DNA of 42,694 bases from the IMG/VR virus record IMGVR_UViG_3300017964_000029, positions 1-42,694 of that record. One strand, given 5' to 3'. Position numbers and translations under genes: made by a program. Source of the stretch: a virus. The number at the start of each line of letters is the position of its first letter. Position 1 is the stretch's first letter. Below the pieces are notes generated by a model. That model saw nothing but the letters and a program-made list of their open reading frames with translations, searched no databases and was not told the DNA's origin. Positions 24,815 to 33,751 of this stretch are shown piece after piece.

Positions 24815-26353
24815 ATGGCTAGATTACCGATTATTAATAACTTACGAATATCGCCTAGAGATGCTGATTTTCTTGACAGAAAAACCGGCGCCAAAGGCGA
24901 GATTTTTTACGATCAAACAAATAATACACTAAGAGTTTTTAACGCCGAAGATGTTGGAGGAATGCCGCTTGTTAAAGTGGATTTATCGAACGTTTCAAAT
25001 GCTGCATTTCTTGCAAAAGCAGAATTAGCAGGAGTTGGTGGCGGCAGTGGTAGTATAGAATTAGGTGATACATCACCAAGTGCTCCTGAAACAGGTACAA
25101 TTTGGTTTAACACATCTAACGCCAGACTGTATGTTTATACTAGTGATGGAAGTTCTAATCAATGGGTTCAGCCAGTAAGTGGATTAGAATCTTTAGTTAC
25201 TTCGATTTTAGATTTAGGTATCAGTGATGGCACAAATGGGCAGATACTCACTACAAACGGTTCTGGAACATTTACATTTGAAGACGCACCACAAGGATTT
25301 GATGGCGAATGGAGTTCATTATCAAACACTCCGACTACACTAGCAGGTTATGGAATTACTGATGCAAGTACATTTGATGGTGCATTTTCATCACTAACAG
25401 GAACACCAACAACACTAGGCGGATATGGAATTACTGATGGCGTTACATCAACAGCACTAACAACTACACTAGCAGATTACGCAACAACAACAGCACTAAC
25501 AACTGCAACAGCAAATTCTTCTCAATGGGATTCAGCATACAGTTGGGGTAATCATGCGTTGTCAGGATACTTAACTGCTATAACTTCTCAAAGCATTAAG
25601 AGTTTATCAGATGTTGATTCAGCAATGTCGCCGGCACTTAATCAAGTTTTAAAATGGAATGGATCACAATGGTCTGCAGGAGACGATTCAGTAGCAGGCG
25701 TATCAGGAGTGGTCAATGGTGCAACACAGGCCAACCCGGTAGTAATTACTTCCTTTGGTGATCATGGATTATATGAAGGACAACCGGTAACATTTTCATC
25801 TGTCGGTGGTATGACAGAACTTAACGGTAATGATTATTTTGCAGATGTTTTAACAAGTGGAACATTTGCACTTTATTCAGATTCAACATTAACTACACCT
25901 GTAAACGGAACAGGCTTTACTGCATTTACAACTGGTGGTGTATTTACTGGCGGAGCATCCGTTGCTTCTGTAGGTAACTTTACATTTACAGGAAACATAA
26001 TCGATACAGGTGATAGTTCGGCAATATCCTTTACTCCAGCAGTAATAATGAACAGTGATTTAACTGTTGAAAACAATGTAACAGTTAACAATGATTTAAC
26101 AGTAAGCAATAACCTTACTGTTCAAGGAAGTGTTATATCACAAGGTTCGGGTGTACCTGAACTATTTTCAGATAATGAAATACAATTAACAGCAGGAACC
26201 AGAGTAGAAGTAACATCATCTCCTATTAAGATGGCTTCATTTACAACCGCTCAACGAGATCTATTAACTGCACAAAACGGTGATTTAATTTACAATACAA
26301 CAACTAATAAATTTCAAGGTTATGAAAACGGTTCTTGGGTAAACTTAGTATAA
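24815..26353 (+). CDS. Tail fibre-like virion structural protein
   Basis: This 512-residue protein begins with a MARLPIINNLRISPRDADFL attachment region as seen in marine T4-like structural proteins, then GEIFYDQTNNTLRVFN and GTIWFNTSNARLYVYTSDG, two units of the 'G.iwy.t....l.vy' motif. Two fibre-shaft repeats follow (SSLSNTPTTLAGYGITDA and SSLTGTPTTLGGYGITDG), then SQWDSAYSWGNHALSGYL, all known from long-tail-fibre shafts. The C-terminal part is beta-rich (LTVENNVTVNNDLTVSNNLT) and ends in another Y.NTTTNKF..Y.NG.W unit. Likely a fibre protein adjoining the protease-bearing structural gene downstream. Confidence 0.8.
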   Translation: MARLPIINNLRISPRDADFLDRKTGAKGEIFYDQTNNTLRVFNAEDVGGMPLVKVDLSNVSNAAFLAKAELAGVGGGSGSIELGDTSPSAPETGTIWFNTSNARLYVYTSDGSSNQWVQPVSGLESLVTSILDLGISDGTNGQILTTNGSGTFTFEDAPQGFDGEWSSLSNTPTTLAGYGITDASTFDGAFSSLTGTPTTLGGYGITDGVTSTALTTTLADYATTTALTTATANSSQWDSAYSWGNHALSGYLTAITSQSIKSLSDVDSAMSPALNQVLKWNGSQWSAGDDSVAGVSGVVNGATQANPVVITSFGDHGLYEGQPVTFSSVGGMTELNGNDYFADVLTSGTFALYSDSTLTTPVNGTGFTAFTTGGVFTGGASVASVGNFTFTGNIIDTGDSSAISFTPAVIMNSDLTVENNVTVNNDLTVSNNLTVQGSVISQGSGVPELFSDNEIQLTAGTRVEVTSSPIKMASFTTAQRDLLTAQNGDLIYNTTTNKFQGYENGSWVNLV

Positions 26354-26361
26354 GGTGATCT

Positions 26362-28434
26362 ATGGCTGAGGAAAAATATTACCAACTTGGTACGTATACC
26401 GAAGAACAATGGGACGAACTACATCACGAACTTGTACACGATGGCCATAATTGTGACGAAGTACCGGAACGTTGTATTGAATGTGATGATGATAAATTAC
26501 ATAGTTCAACTCGCGGTACATACCTACTTACACAAGAAGAAGCAGATCAACTTAAAAATGATCCTAGAATAAGATTTATTAATATCGATTATTCTAAATA
26601 TCCAGAAGAATTTAAACCACCACAGGATGAACTACAAGCAGTCCGTCCAGAATTAGTAGCTCGTTATTCCGGAACAATTAAAAACTATAGAGAGTTTTCA
26701 GTTTCTAATACATTGCCAGGTGGAATACCTACAGCAGCAGATTCTAATCGTGCAAGTTATTCACTTTATAGACATCAACAGTTTTTAGATCCTTGGGTAG
26801 ATAATTCACTAGCAGATAATGCTATCCCTGAAATAAATCCTACTCAGTACGGAACAGGAAAAAATATTGATGTTATTGTATGTGACGAAGGAATGTGGAT
26901 AGGACATCCCGAATTCCAAAACAATTGTGTATTACTTTCAGATGGAGTAACAGAAGTTGAAAAGCCAACAGGATATACAGGCGGAAATTTACTTCCAGGA
27001 AACGGTACTTGCGATGTATTGGATCTTGTTCTTGATGCACCTTATTATATTGATCCAGAATGGTTTGATGCTGATCCAGGTACAAGATTAACCACACGCT
27101 GGGACGGTACAACTGTTCCTGTGGAGAGTGTGGCAAGAGATTGGTGGGGGAATGCCGGTGCGCGAAGCGCAAAGTTTGCGAACGAAGGAACAGTAACAGT
27201 TAGCGCAACTTATACCAGATTAAATACAAGTGGCGATAATACTATTAGACCATCAGGCACTGATGGAGAACACGGCACACCTTGTGGTGCATTAACATTC
27301 GGAAGAACACAGGGCTGGGCGTACAATGCTAATAAATGGATGCTTGATCTTTATGGAGCTTATGGTTCAGGTATTGAAGAAGGATTTGATATACAAAAAC
27401 TATTTCATAGACTAAAACCTGTTAATCCTCTCTTTGGTGCAAAAGATCCAACACTAAGTTCTAACAGTTGGGGGTTTCGATCAAACAAGGCTCCAAGCGG
27501 ATCCAATGCCAATGTTTCTAATGCATCAACCTTATATTATACTCACCGTGCAACTGCCAATGTATCCTATACAACAGAAACTGGAATTGCTTGGTTAAGT
27601 CATATGGGAACACAGGGGGACGGCGGACGTTGGAAAAGTCAAATGATTGATAATTCACTGACTACTGCTGAGGACGAGATGATAGAAGAAGGTGTGATAT
27701 TCATAGGTGCAGCTGGAAATTCTAACCAAAAGGTAGTTAAAGAAGGTCATCCTGATTACAACAATTACATTACAACAACCGACGGCGGAAGTTTAGAAGG
27801 TTCAGTAATGTTTGAATTTGGTGTTGCTGTATACGGAACAACAAATAGAACAGGATTTCCACAACAAGGTGGAAGATACATTAAAGAAGATGGAACCACT
27901 GACTATAAAACTATAAACATCGGAGCATTAGATGATGATTATAATGGTAGTCTTGAAACTAAAGTAAGTTATAGCGATAGAGGTGAAGGTATAGATGTGT
28001 ATGCTGCTGCTGATGGCACACTAGCAGCAAACAAGGCTTATACCAATCAAGGACAGTATCCTGCTACATACAGTGGATTTACATATAACGGTGGAACTGC
28101 ATATGATTGTGCTTTCAGTGGAACAAGTGCTGCTTGTCCTGTTGCTTGTGGATTTTTAGCAACAATTATGGAACACAACAGAGACTGGACATGGAAAGAA
28201 TTAAAAGAATGGTGCCTTGGACTTACAGCCCAAGACAGTTCGGACTTTTATTATGGTACTGAATCAACCACTCCTAACGATGCGAATTGGACTGACTATC
28301 GAAGTTTAGAAGGTGGATCTCCAAGAGTTCTATATCAGGGTGCTGTTGATGCGAGATTTAAGATCGGGCCTAGAAAAGTTATGTCAAATTTAAACACTAG
28401 AAACGGTTTAAATATAAGAGTTAAGAAATACTAA
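26362..28434 (+). CDS. Subtilisin-like (S8) serine protease, probable virion protein
   Basis: This is a 690-residue protein with ribosome site AAGGTGA. The S8 catalytic set is complete: D175 (IDVIVCDEGMWIGHPEF), H304 (DGEHGTPCGALTFGR), oxyanion N453 (VIFIGAAGNSNQ), and S589 (AFSGTSAACPVACGFLA). The Asp-to-His distance (about 130 residues, compared with roughly 40 in subtilisin) shows a large insertion (residues 185-300). Residues 1-100 form an acidic, Cys/His-containing region (HDGHNCDEVPERCIECDDD) that could be a propeptide or attachment part. There is no signal peptide. The place between two structural genes suggests a protease carried on the virion that processes a tail protein or degrades host surface protein. 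Confidence 0.85.
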   Translation: MAEEKYYQLGTYTEEQWDELHHELVHDGHNCDEVPERCIECDDDKLHSSTRGTYLLTQEEADQLKNDPRIRFINIDYSKYPEEFKPPQDELQAVRPELVARYSGTIKNYREFSVSNTLPGGIPTAADSNRASYSLYRHQQFLDPWVDNSLADNAIPEINPTQYGTGKNIDVIVCDEGMWIGHPEFQNNCVLLSDGVTEVEKPTGYTGGNLLPGNGTCDVLDLVLDAPYYIDPEWFDADPGTRLTTRWDGTTVPVESVARDWWGNAGARSAKFANEGTVTVSATYTRLNTSGDNTIRPSGTDGEHGTPCGALTFGRTQGWAYNANKWMLDLYGAYGSGIEEGFDIQKLFHRLKPVNPLFGAKDPTLSSNSWGFRSNKAPSGSNANVSNASTLYYTHRATANVSYTTETGIAWLSHMGTQGDGGRWKSQMIDNSLTTAEDEMIEEGVIFIGAAGNSNQKVVKEGHPDYNNYITTTDGGSLEGSVMFEFGVAVYGTTNRTGFPQQGGRYIKEDGTTDYKTINIGALDDDYNGSLETKVSYSDRGEGIDVYAAADGTLAANKAYTNQGQYPATYSGFTYNGGTAYDCAFSGTSAACPVACGFLATIMEHNRDWTWKELKEWCLGLTAQDSSDFYYGTESTTPNDANWTDYRSLEGGSPRVLYQGAVDARFKIGPRKVMSNLNTRNGLNIRVKKY

Positions 28435-28437
28435 ATA
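28430..28437 (+). promoter_or_regulatory. Late promoter ACTAAATA upstream of 28454
   Basis: CTAAATA overlaps the stop of the protease gene. A start near 28443 gives a leader of about 11 bases with GAGG (28443-28446) as the ribosome site. Confidence 0.45.
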
Positions 28438-28453
28438 CTACTGAGGTACATAA

Positions 28454-29335
28454 ATGGCAATTAATTATCCAGACAGTCCAACAAACGGACAACAGTTTTC
28501 ACAGAGCGGAACCACATGGCAATATGATGCCACTGCCGGAGTGTGGAACGTTCTTACCAGCGGAGGTGCTGGACAAGCTAGTAGTTTTGGAGTAATTGCT
28601 GTAGCAACACAAGACAATGTAGTTGCAGATAGTCCAACTGGCACATTAACATTAGTTGCTGGTTCTAATGTAACACTCACTACAGATGCAACAACAGATA
28701 CAGTTACAATTAGCTCTGTAGGTGCAGGTGGTGGCGAAGCAAATCAGAATGCTTTTTCTACTATAGCGGTAAGCGGACAAACTGATGTTACTGCTGATTC
28801 TGCAACTGATACTTTAACTCTTGCAGCAGGAACAGGAATACAAATTACAACTACTCCTGGAACTGATACCGTTACAATCACTAATACACAAAGCGGCGGC
28901 GCAGCAAACTTTTCTACACTACAAGATGCTGGCAATGCATCTTTAACCATTGACAAAGTTTATCTACCTGCAATTACAATGTTAAGCGTTAGTGTAAATG
29001 GAACAGTAGCATATAGATTCGATCAATATGGTGCAGCAAATGACAATCCTACAGTTTACTGTATTTCAGGAACAACTATAGCCTTTGATTTATCTGGAGT
29101 CAGTGCTTCGCATCCTTTCCAGATACAAACAGCAGCAGGTTCGAACTATGATGAAGGTTTGTATCATGTATTAGATAATGGTACTGTAACAACAGGTGCT
29201 TCTGCTAATGCTGCTTATGGTGGTGTTTTATACTGGAAGGTTCCTGAGTCTATATCAGGCGGTTACAGATATCAATGTTCAAGTCATGCCGCAATGGTTG
29301 GCAGTATAACTGTAAAAAGTTTCCAAACTTTATAG
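28454..29335 (+). CDS. Structural protein with C-terminal cupredoxin-like domain
   Basis: This is a 293-residue protein. Residues 1-35 hold a fibre-type tag (SPTNGQQFSQSGTTWQYDAT). Two tandem beta repeats follow at about 44-90 and 100-145 (each with VxADSxTxTLTL and TDTVTI). The C-terminal about 90 residues read like a type-1 copper domain: FDLSGVSASHPFQIQ with H220, then YRYQCSSHAAMVGSITV with C275, H278 and M281, the plastocyanin order His...Cys-x2-His-x2-Met (plastocyanin itself has four residues before Met). Similar tails occur in marine T4-like phage fibres. Whether copper is bound is not known. Its 3' end overlaps the convergent gene by 6 bases. Confidence 0.75.
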   Translation: MAINYPDSPTNGQQFSQSGTTWQYDATAGVWNVLTSGGAGQASSFGVIAVATQDNVVADSPTGTLTLVAGSNVTLTTDATTDTVTISSVGAGGGEANQNAFSTIAVSGQTDVTADSATDTLTLAAGTGIQITTTPGTDTVTITNTQSGGAANFSTLQDAGNASLTIDKVYLPAITMLSVSVNGTVAYRFDQYGAANDNPTVYCISGTTIAFDLSGVSASHPFQIQTAAGSNYDEGLYHVLDNGTVTTGASANAAYGGVLYWKVPESISGGYRYQCSSHAAMVGSITVKSFQTL

Positions 29336-29608
29336 TTTAGCTCTTTTAATATCTTTAAGTTTACTTTCTAATTTTCTACGTAAAATAGAAACGTTTTCTC
29401 TACTGTCGTTAGACATTCCTGATAATTTTTTTTGTGGATTTACAAATAGTTGATCATGATACATATCGAGGTTTTTAATCTCGCCGACTAATTGTGTTAA
29501 TAAAGATCCACATTCTTGTTTTAACGACTCGCTCTTAACGTTTTCGATTCTTTCTCTAAAACTAGCAAGTTCTTCTTTAACTCTTGGTTGATCAAGTAAA
29601 CGATGCAT
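29330..29608 (-). CDS. Small coiled-coil protein, last gene of neck operon
   Basis: This 92-residue protein overlaps the Nudix-like gene by 17 bases. It is almost all charged helix (KEELASFRERIENVKSESLK, NVSILRRKLESKLKDIKRA) with one conserved-looking turn (YHDQLFVNPQKKLSG). It has no catalytic or membrane motif. It is transcribed with gp14 and gp15, so a role in virion assembly is possible. Unrecognised otherwise. Confidence 0.6.
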   Translation of the reverse strand: MHRLLDQPRVKEELASFRERIENVKSESLKQECGSLLTQLVGEIKNLDMYHDQLFVNPQKKLSGMSNDSRENVSILRRKLESKLKDIKRAKL

Positions 29609-29978
29609 TTTCTAACTCCAAAACTGTTTCTATCTTTGTTCTTATTAGATTATTATTTAATGTGTTCTTTAAACCTACATGAATATTCTTGGGTAGATAT
29701 TCTAATGTAGCCCAACAAAATGTATAAACATCTGTAGGTAGAAATTCTTCGTGTACTAAGCAAATATAGGTGCTATATTCAAATCCTTGATCTTTGGATA
29801 GATATAATTCAATAGGAAGAATTTTACCTTTTGCAAAAGATTCTTGTAAATTTTTTGAATCTTCTAATACATTTTCTGATCTGACAAATGTAGGAACAGT
29901 CCATTTCTCATTTTCTAAAATAAGAAGGACTCGTCGAGTATCAGCTGATAGATATAACAAACCTGCACGTTTTTGCAT
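29592..29978 (-). CDS. Nudix-fold-like protein without a Nudix box
   Basis: This 128-residue protein starts nine bases after the gp15 stop. The opening KRAGLLYLSADTRRVLLILE and WTVPTFVR, with late YSTYICLVHEEFLPTDVYTFCW and LEYLPKNIHVGLKNTL, follow the order of strands in small Nudix-like phage proteins. The catalytic Nudix box (Gx5Ex7REUxEExGU) is absent: the matching stretch is VLEDSKNLQESFAKGKILP, which cannot bind Mg as in true hydrolases. It may be an inactive Nudix-fold protein. Function unknown. Confidence 0.5.
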   Translation of the reverse strand: MQKRAGLLYLSADTRRVLLILENEKWTVPTFVRSENVLEDSKNLQESFAKGKILPIELYLSKDQGFEYSTYICLVHEEFLPTDVYTFCWATLEYLPKNIHVGLKNTLNNNLIRTKIETVLELENASFT

Positions 29979-29986
29979 AAAACTAC

Positions 29987-31450
29987 TTATGCGCCTTCTG
30001 GATCAAATCTCCAAAAACCTGGGGCATACTCTCCTTCGAATGATTTGAGCCATTGGATGCCATCCCATTTATATTGGATGCCAGTTTTAAGATTGGTTAT
30101 GTAGATGATCGAAACAGAAGTATCAGGATCCATTACAGTTTCCCACGAAGATCCGTCCCATTCAACAATGCTGTTTTGTTTTAATTTATAAGATGTTTGA
30201 CTAGAACCATCACTGCCCTTCCATGCTTCCGCTCCGTCAACATTTCCTTCGTATCCAATTTCTTCTAGTAATAGATAACGAGTTCCTAATGGAATACTAC
30301 TTAAACCTCCCCATGCTTCGATAGGATTAAATGTAGTAGGATCAATAACAGCATCTATTGTAGTTAGACTACTTGCTGATCTATTCGATGAAGCTATTGC
30401 TGTGTTTGCAGGTAATGAATCTTGGTCCATACTTACTAACATTATGAAAGGATCTGTTGGGTGTATTGCACACGTTCCTGAAATTTCATTTCCGTTAGGT
30501 TGTCTGAAATGTACCATACTTGTGCCTGTTGTAAATCCGCCAAGCATAGCTGTTACACCGTTCCAGTCAAGTTTTTTACCGTCTGAAAATTCTTTAACAT
30601 CTAATCCTAATGATTGTATAGCAGCAGTTTGATCTAATATTGTTAATTCATAATCATAATCTTGACCATTATTTGCTTTGAACAATAACACAGGATATCT
30701 TGCATTTACGTATGCAACAGCATTTGGATTTGAACTGTTGAATACTAATTGCGAAAGATCTTTTACATTGCCTTCTTCAGTAAAGATATTAGCAATAATA
30801 CTTCTTACAATTCCTAATTTTTTAACTTTAGCTGGAGGCGAAATCCATACTGGTATTTCAAAGTCTAAACTACAAATATCAATATCTGAATCTGCTCCTG
30901 CTGGAATAGATCTAGATGTAAAGTTTGTTCCTGTTAGGTAAACAACACTCAAACTAGTCCAGTCTATATAGTTGTCATTTGTTTGTATTTCAAAGGCAGG
31001 ATTAAACAACACCATAATTTGTTCTAGTATTTGTAATTTTTGATCTGTATTAGATGTCCATAAATCAGCTCTTACTGTGAGCTTATATGGTGTTGGCATC
31101 AATCTTTCAACTGTTACGTTTTTACCTGGTGCACCTGTATAAGTTCTATTTCCACTTTCGTCTACTGTATATTTTCTTTCACGTATGTTTACCTTACTAA
31201 CAAAAGTGGGATCAGTTAATCTTGTTGTGTCCATAGTTAGGCCTGTAATATAACAAGCCATTCTTGGAACTGTAGGCATTTTGTTTTCTGAATTTTCACG
31301 GATAATATTTGCTACCTGTCTTGTTAGATCACCATACATAACAGGAATAGTCTGTTGATCACCATTACCGGCTTGATACTTAAAGCCTATGAATATTCTC
31401 ATAAACTGTGTTACGTATCTTCTAAGCTGTCCGTCGTAGAAAAAATCCAT
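29987..31450 (-). CDS. gp15: Tail sheath stabiliser/completion protein gp15, long form
   Basis: This is a 487-residue protein whose first 240 residues follow T4 gp15: MDFFYDGQLRRYVTQFMRIF, VMYGDLTRQVANIIREN, ERLMPTPYKLTVRADLWTSN, TDQKLQILEQIMVLFNPAFE, and SLDFEIPVWISPPAKVKK. In T4, gp15 is a hexameric ring that caps the tail tube and sheath and receives the head. T4 gp15 is about 270 residues; the extra 210 C-terminal residues carry two W.G..W units (EWDGSSWETV, KWDGIQWLKS). The start shares a TAATG with the 59-residue gene upstream. Order gp14, small gene, gp15 on the minus strand. Confidence 0.88.
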   Translation of the reverse strand: MDFFYDGQLRRYVTQFMRIFIGFKYQAGNGDQQTIPVMYGDLTRQVANIIRENSENKMPTVPRMACYITGLTMDTTRLTDPTFVSKVNIRERKYTVDESGNRTYTGAPGKNVTVERLMPTPYKLTVRADLWTSNTDQKLQILEQIMVLFNPAFEIQTNDNYIDWTSLSVVYLTGTNFTSRSIPAGADSDIDICSLDFEIPVWISPPAKVKKLGIVRSIIANIFTEEGNVKDLSQLVFNSSNPNAVAYVNARYPVLLFKANNGQDYDYELTILDQTAAIQSLGLDVKEFSDGKKLDWNGVTAMLGGFTTGTSMVHFRQPNGNEISGTCAIHPTDPFIMLVSMDQDSLPANTAIASSNRSASSLTTIDAVIDPTTFNPIEAWGGLSSIPLGTRYLLLEEIGYEGNVDGAEAWKGSDGSSQTSYKLKQNSIVEWDGSSWETVMDPDTSVSIIYITNLKTGIQYKWDGIQWLKSFEGEYAPGFWRFDPEGA

Positions 31451-31629
31451 TACTTACTTGCCTTTTTGAAATCGTGTGTAAACGCTGTTTTATCACCTTT
31501 TGCCGCAGCGGCTCTTCTTTGCTGTAATTTAATTGCAAGAGGTTCGTCATCGTCTTTTTGTGGACGTCTTTTTATCGAAACTTTTTTTGGACGACTAGTT
31601 GTAAAACCAAATATTTCTTCAATACGCAT
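31450..31629 (-). CDS. Small basic protein between gp14 and gp15
   Basis: This 59-residue frame (MRIEEIFGFTTSRPKKVSIK at the start, KTAFTHDFKKASK at the end) joins both neighbours by TAATG overlaps: the ATG at 31629 shares its A with the gp14 stop, and its TAA ends in the A of the gp15 ATG. It is very basic with an acidic patch (QKDDDEP) and no predicted fold. Tight coupling to both virion genes supports a real gene of assembly type. Not recognised. Confidence 0.7.
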   Translation of the reverse strand: MRIEEIFGFTTSRPKKVSIKRRPQKDDDEPLAIKLQQRRAAAAKGDKTAFTHDFKKASK

Positions 31630-32948
31630 TAATTATCTGCCTCCGGTCTAAGTGCTTTAGATAGACTTTGTTTTTCTTTAACAGTTTGTCCGTCGATGAC
31701 CTGTTCGTTGTTGTTATTAATAAACGAAGTTTTTTGTGTTTCTCTAGTAACTTTTCCTGCGAAGTCAGCACCTACTGCAACATCGTTGTCACTTAGATTT
31801 GTAATATTTGTTCTCACATCATCCTCTACTTTAGCCCATCTATTTTTTCTATAGATAAACAATCTTGTTGGTTTATAATCAGTTCTAAGATGATACTGCC
31901 CTTCTGATGCTCCCAATGGGAACGCTATGCCTTGTGTAAACGGAGCACCATTAGGTGGAAGTCCGTCGCCTAGTATGTAACCTGCATATCCATTAGCTTC
32001 AGCATTAGCATATACCGTATCAGCAGTGATTGTATCAATATCTGCATCATTAATAGTATCATCTGCTGATACTAATTCAGGTTTGCCATCTTCTGTTCTT
32101 TGTAGCGTAAACAGTTTAGTTGTATCATATCCACTTTGAGGTGTATCGGCTTCTGCTTGATCAAGAACTGCCTGTGTAATTTGCATTTCTTTTTCGTATG
32201 TAGACATGATGTCTTTAAGTGTGTCAGCAAGTTTCCAACATTCTCCTGGAGGAGCATCTGTTGTCTCGCAAGTTGCTTCGTACTTCTCATTGTTATATGA
32301 AACAACATCTCCCGGATAGTATGTGTTGCCTTGATTGAACTCGCCTTTGAAACCTTCTTGATTAGCAATTTGATCAAGTATATCTTTGAATTCTTGTGAA
32401 TCAACTAGTGGTTTACATTTTGCACGATATAAATGAGGATACCAAGTTACTGAAAAACCTTCTGCTGCTCTGTTAACATCTTCTACAACATAAAATCTTT
32501 TTAAAGCAAATTGTAAATTGTTTGTTGCATTGTAATCTTTTAAGTGAGGCAATTCTATAACATCGCCTGATATAATTCTTCTTCCTAAACGCTCAATAGT
32601 ATCGTTAATATGAAAGGTAATAAACAATACATCGTTTTGTAGAAATAAACCAAATTGACTAAGATTGAAATCTATATCTTGAACATTGTAAACACCACGC
32701 ATAACATGGACATCAGAGTCATATTTTCTGTCTCTGTTTTCCAGAAATAGCATATCTTGTATATTCGTAGGATCTAAAGTAGAATATGCAGGTGTACTAG
32801 GTGTATCACCCTGTATTGCAGCACCTGACCCTAGGTATTTGTGTAGGTAGATATCAGTACCACCCACCTGGAACATTTCCCAAATAGTTTTGTCAATGAA
32901 ACTGTAATCTTTGCCCTTTTCTGGACGATATAAACTTAATCTTGGCAT
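31629..32948 (-). CDS. gp14: Neck protein gp14 with an inserted domain
   Basis: This is a 439-residue protein. MPRLSLYRPEKGKDYSFIDK, IWEMFQVGGTDIYLHKYLG and LFLENRDRKYDSDV are the N-terminal signature of T4-type gp14, one of the neck proteins that join head and tail. T4 gp14 is about 256 residues; the extra length starts near residue 203 with GNTYYPGDVVSYNNEKYEAT...PPGECWKL, a pattern like small carbohydrate-binding modules (CBM5/12), followed by a helical linker and another beta region (LPPNGAPFTQGIAFPLGAS). It heads the minus neck operon. The upstream GGTAAATA (32957-32964) is a weak late-box candidate eight bases from the ATG. Confidence 0.9.
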   Translation of the reverse strand: MPRLSLYRPEKGKDYSFIDKTIWEMFQVGGTDIYLHKYLGSGAAIQGDTPSTPAYSTLDPTNIQDMLFLENRDRKYDSDVHVMRGVYNVQDIDFNLSQFGLFLQNDVLFITFHINDTIERLGRRIISGDVIELPHLKDYNATNNLQFALKRFYVVEDVNRAAEGFSVTWYPHLYRAKCKPLVDSQEFKDILDQIANQEGFKGEFNQGNTYYPGDVVSYNNEKYEATCETTDAPPGECWKLADTLKDIMSTYEKEMQITQAVLDQAEADTPQSGYDTTKLFTLQRTEDGKPELVSADDTINDADIDTITADTVYANAEANGYAGYILGDGLPPNGAPFTQGIAFPLGASEGQYHLRTDYKPTRLFIYRKNRWAKVEDDVRTNITNLSDNDVAVGADFAGKVTRETQKTSFINNNNEQVIDGQTVKEKQSLSKALRPEADN

Positions 32949-32979
32949 AGTATACTTATTTACCGTTTCTAGCTTAAGG

Positions 32980-32987
32980 CATAAATA
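32980..32987 (+). promoter_or_regulatory. Late promoter CATAAATA, five bases before the gp13 ATG
   Basis: NATAAATA match whose end lies exactly five bases before ATG 32993, so +1 would be the A of the start codon. No ribosome site at usual spacing (AAGG at 32976-32979 is upstream of the predicted start). Confidence 0.5.
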
Positions 32988-32992
32988 GTTAT

Positions 32993-33751
32993 ATGAGCCA
33001 AATTGAACAAGAAAAACAGAAAGTTTTTGATTATTGTAAAGCGTTTCTCGGCGATGGCATGATCGACGTTGAGCTCGATCCTATACACTACGAAACTGCA
33101 TTATCTAAAGCACTTGGAGTTTTTAAGCAAAGATCCGACAATGCTGTCGAAGAAAGTTATATTACTCTTGCATTAGAAGTAGACAAAAACGAATATATCT
33201 TACCAGACGAAATACAGCAAGTTAGACAGATTTATAGAAGATCTGTAGGGTCACGCACAGGCGGCGGAACCGGTGGTACAGTGTTTGAACCATTTAACCT
33301 TGCTTACACAAATACCTATTTGTTAAGTTCCACTAATATGGGCGGACTAGCAACATATGAATTGTTTGCACAATATCAAGAACTTGTTGGAAAGATGTTT
33401 GGTTCATTTATCAACTTTACATGGCATCCGCAAAGCAAAAAATTAACAATTATGCAGAGACCGAGAGCAGATGAAAATGTATTGCTTTGGTGCTACAACA
33501 ATAAACCCGACTTTGTTATTTTACAAGATGTATATGCAAGTCAGTGGGTTAGAGATTATACTCTTGCAAACTGTAAAGTTATGTTAGGACAAGCAAGAGA
33601 AAAGTTTGCAAGTATTGCAGGTCCACAAGGAGGCACAGCTCTTAATGGTGCTTCTATGAAACAAGAAGGATTTGCAGATATTGATAGATTAACAGCCGAA
33701 TTGGTAACACAAGTTCCAGGCGGCCAAGGATACAGTTGGATTATTGGATAA
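32993..33751 (+). CDS. gp13: Neck protein gp13
   Basis: This 252-residue protein matches T4-type gp13: CKAFLGDGMIDVELDPIHYE near the N-terminus, ILPDEIQQVRQIYRRSVGSR, and QDVYASQWVRDYTLANCKVM with LGQAREKF. gp13 binds the portal vertex after packaging and, with gp14, forms the collar that receives the tail. Length is slightly below T4 gp13 (309). It is transcribed divergently from gp14, although the two products act together. The next gene is coupled by TAATG. Confidence 0.9.
   Translation: MSQIEQEKQKVFDYCKAFLGDGMIDVELDPIHYETALSKALGVFKQRSDNAVEESYITLALEVDKNEYILPDEIQQVRQIYRRSVGSRTGGGTGGTVFEPFNLAYTNTYLLSSTNMGGLATYELFAQYQELVGKMFGSFINFTWHPQSKKLTIMQRPRADENVLLWCYNNKPDFVILQDVYASQWVRDYTLANCKVMLGQAREKFASIAGPQGGTALNGASMKQEGFADIDRLTAELVTQVPGGQGYSWIIG

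Noticed and set aside
29300-29350. Terminator between the convergent genes at 29335/29330
   Set aside because: Only a short AAACT/AGTTT pairing without a T-run; not enough to call.
29592-29978. True Nudix hydrolase
   Set aside because: The Nudix box is missing, so only fold resemblance is claimed.
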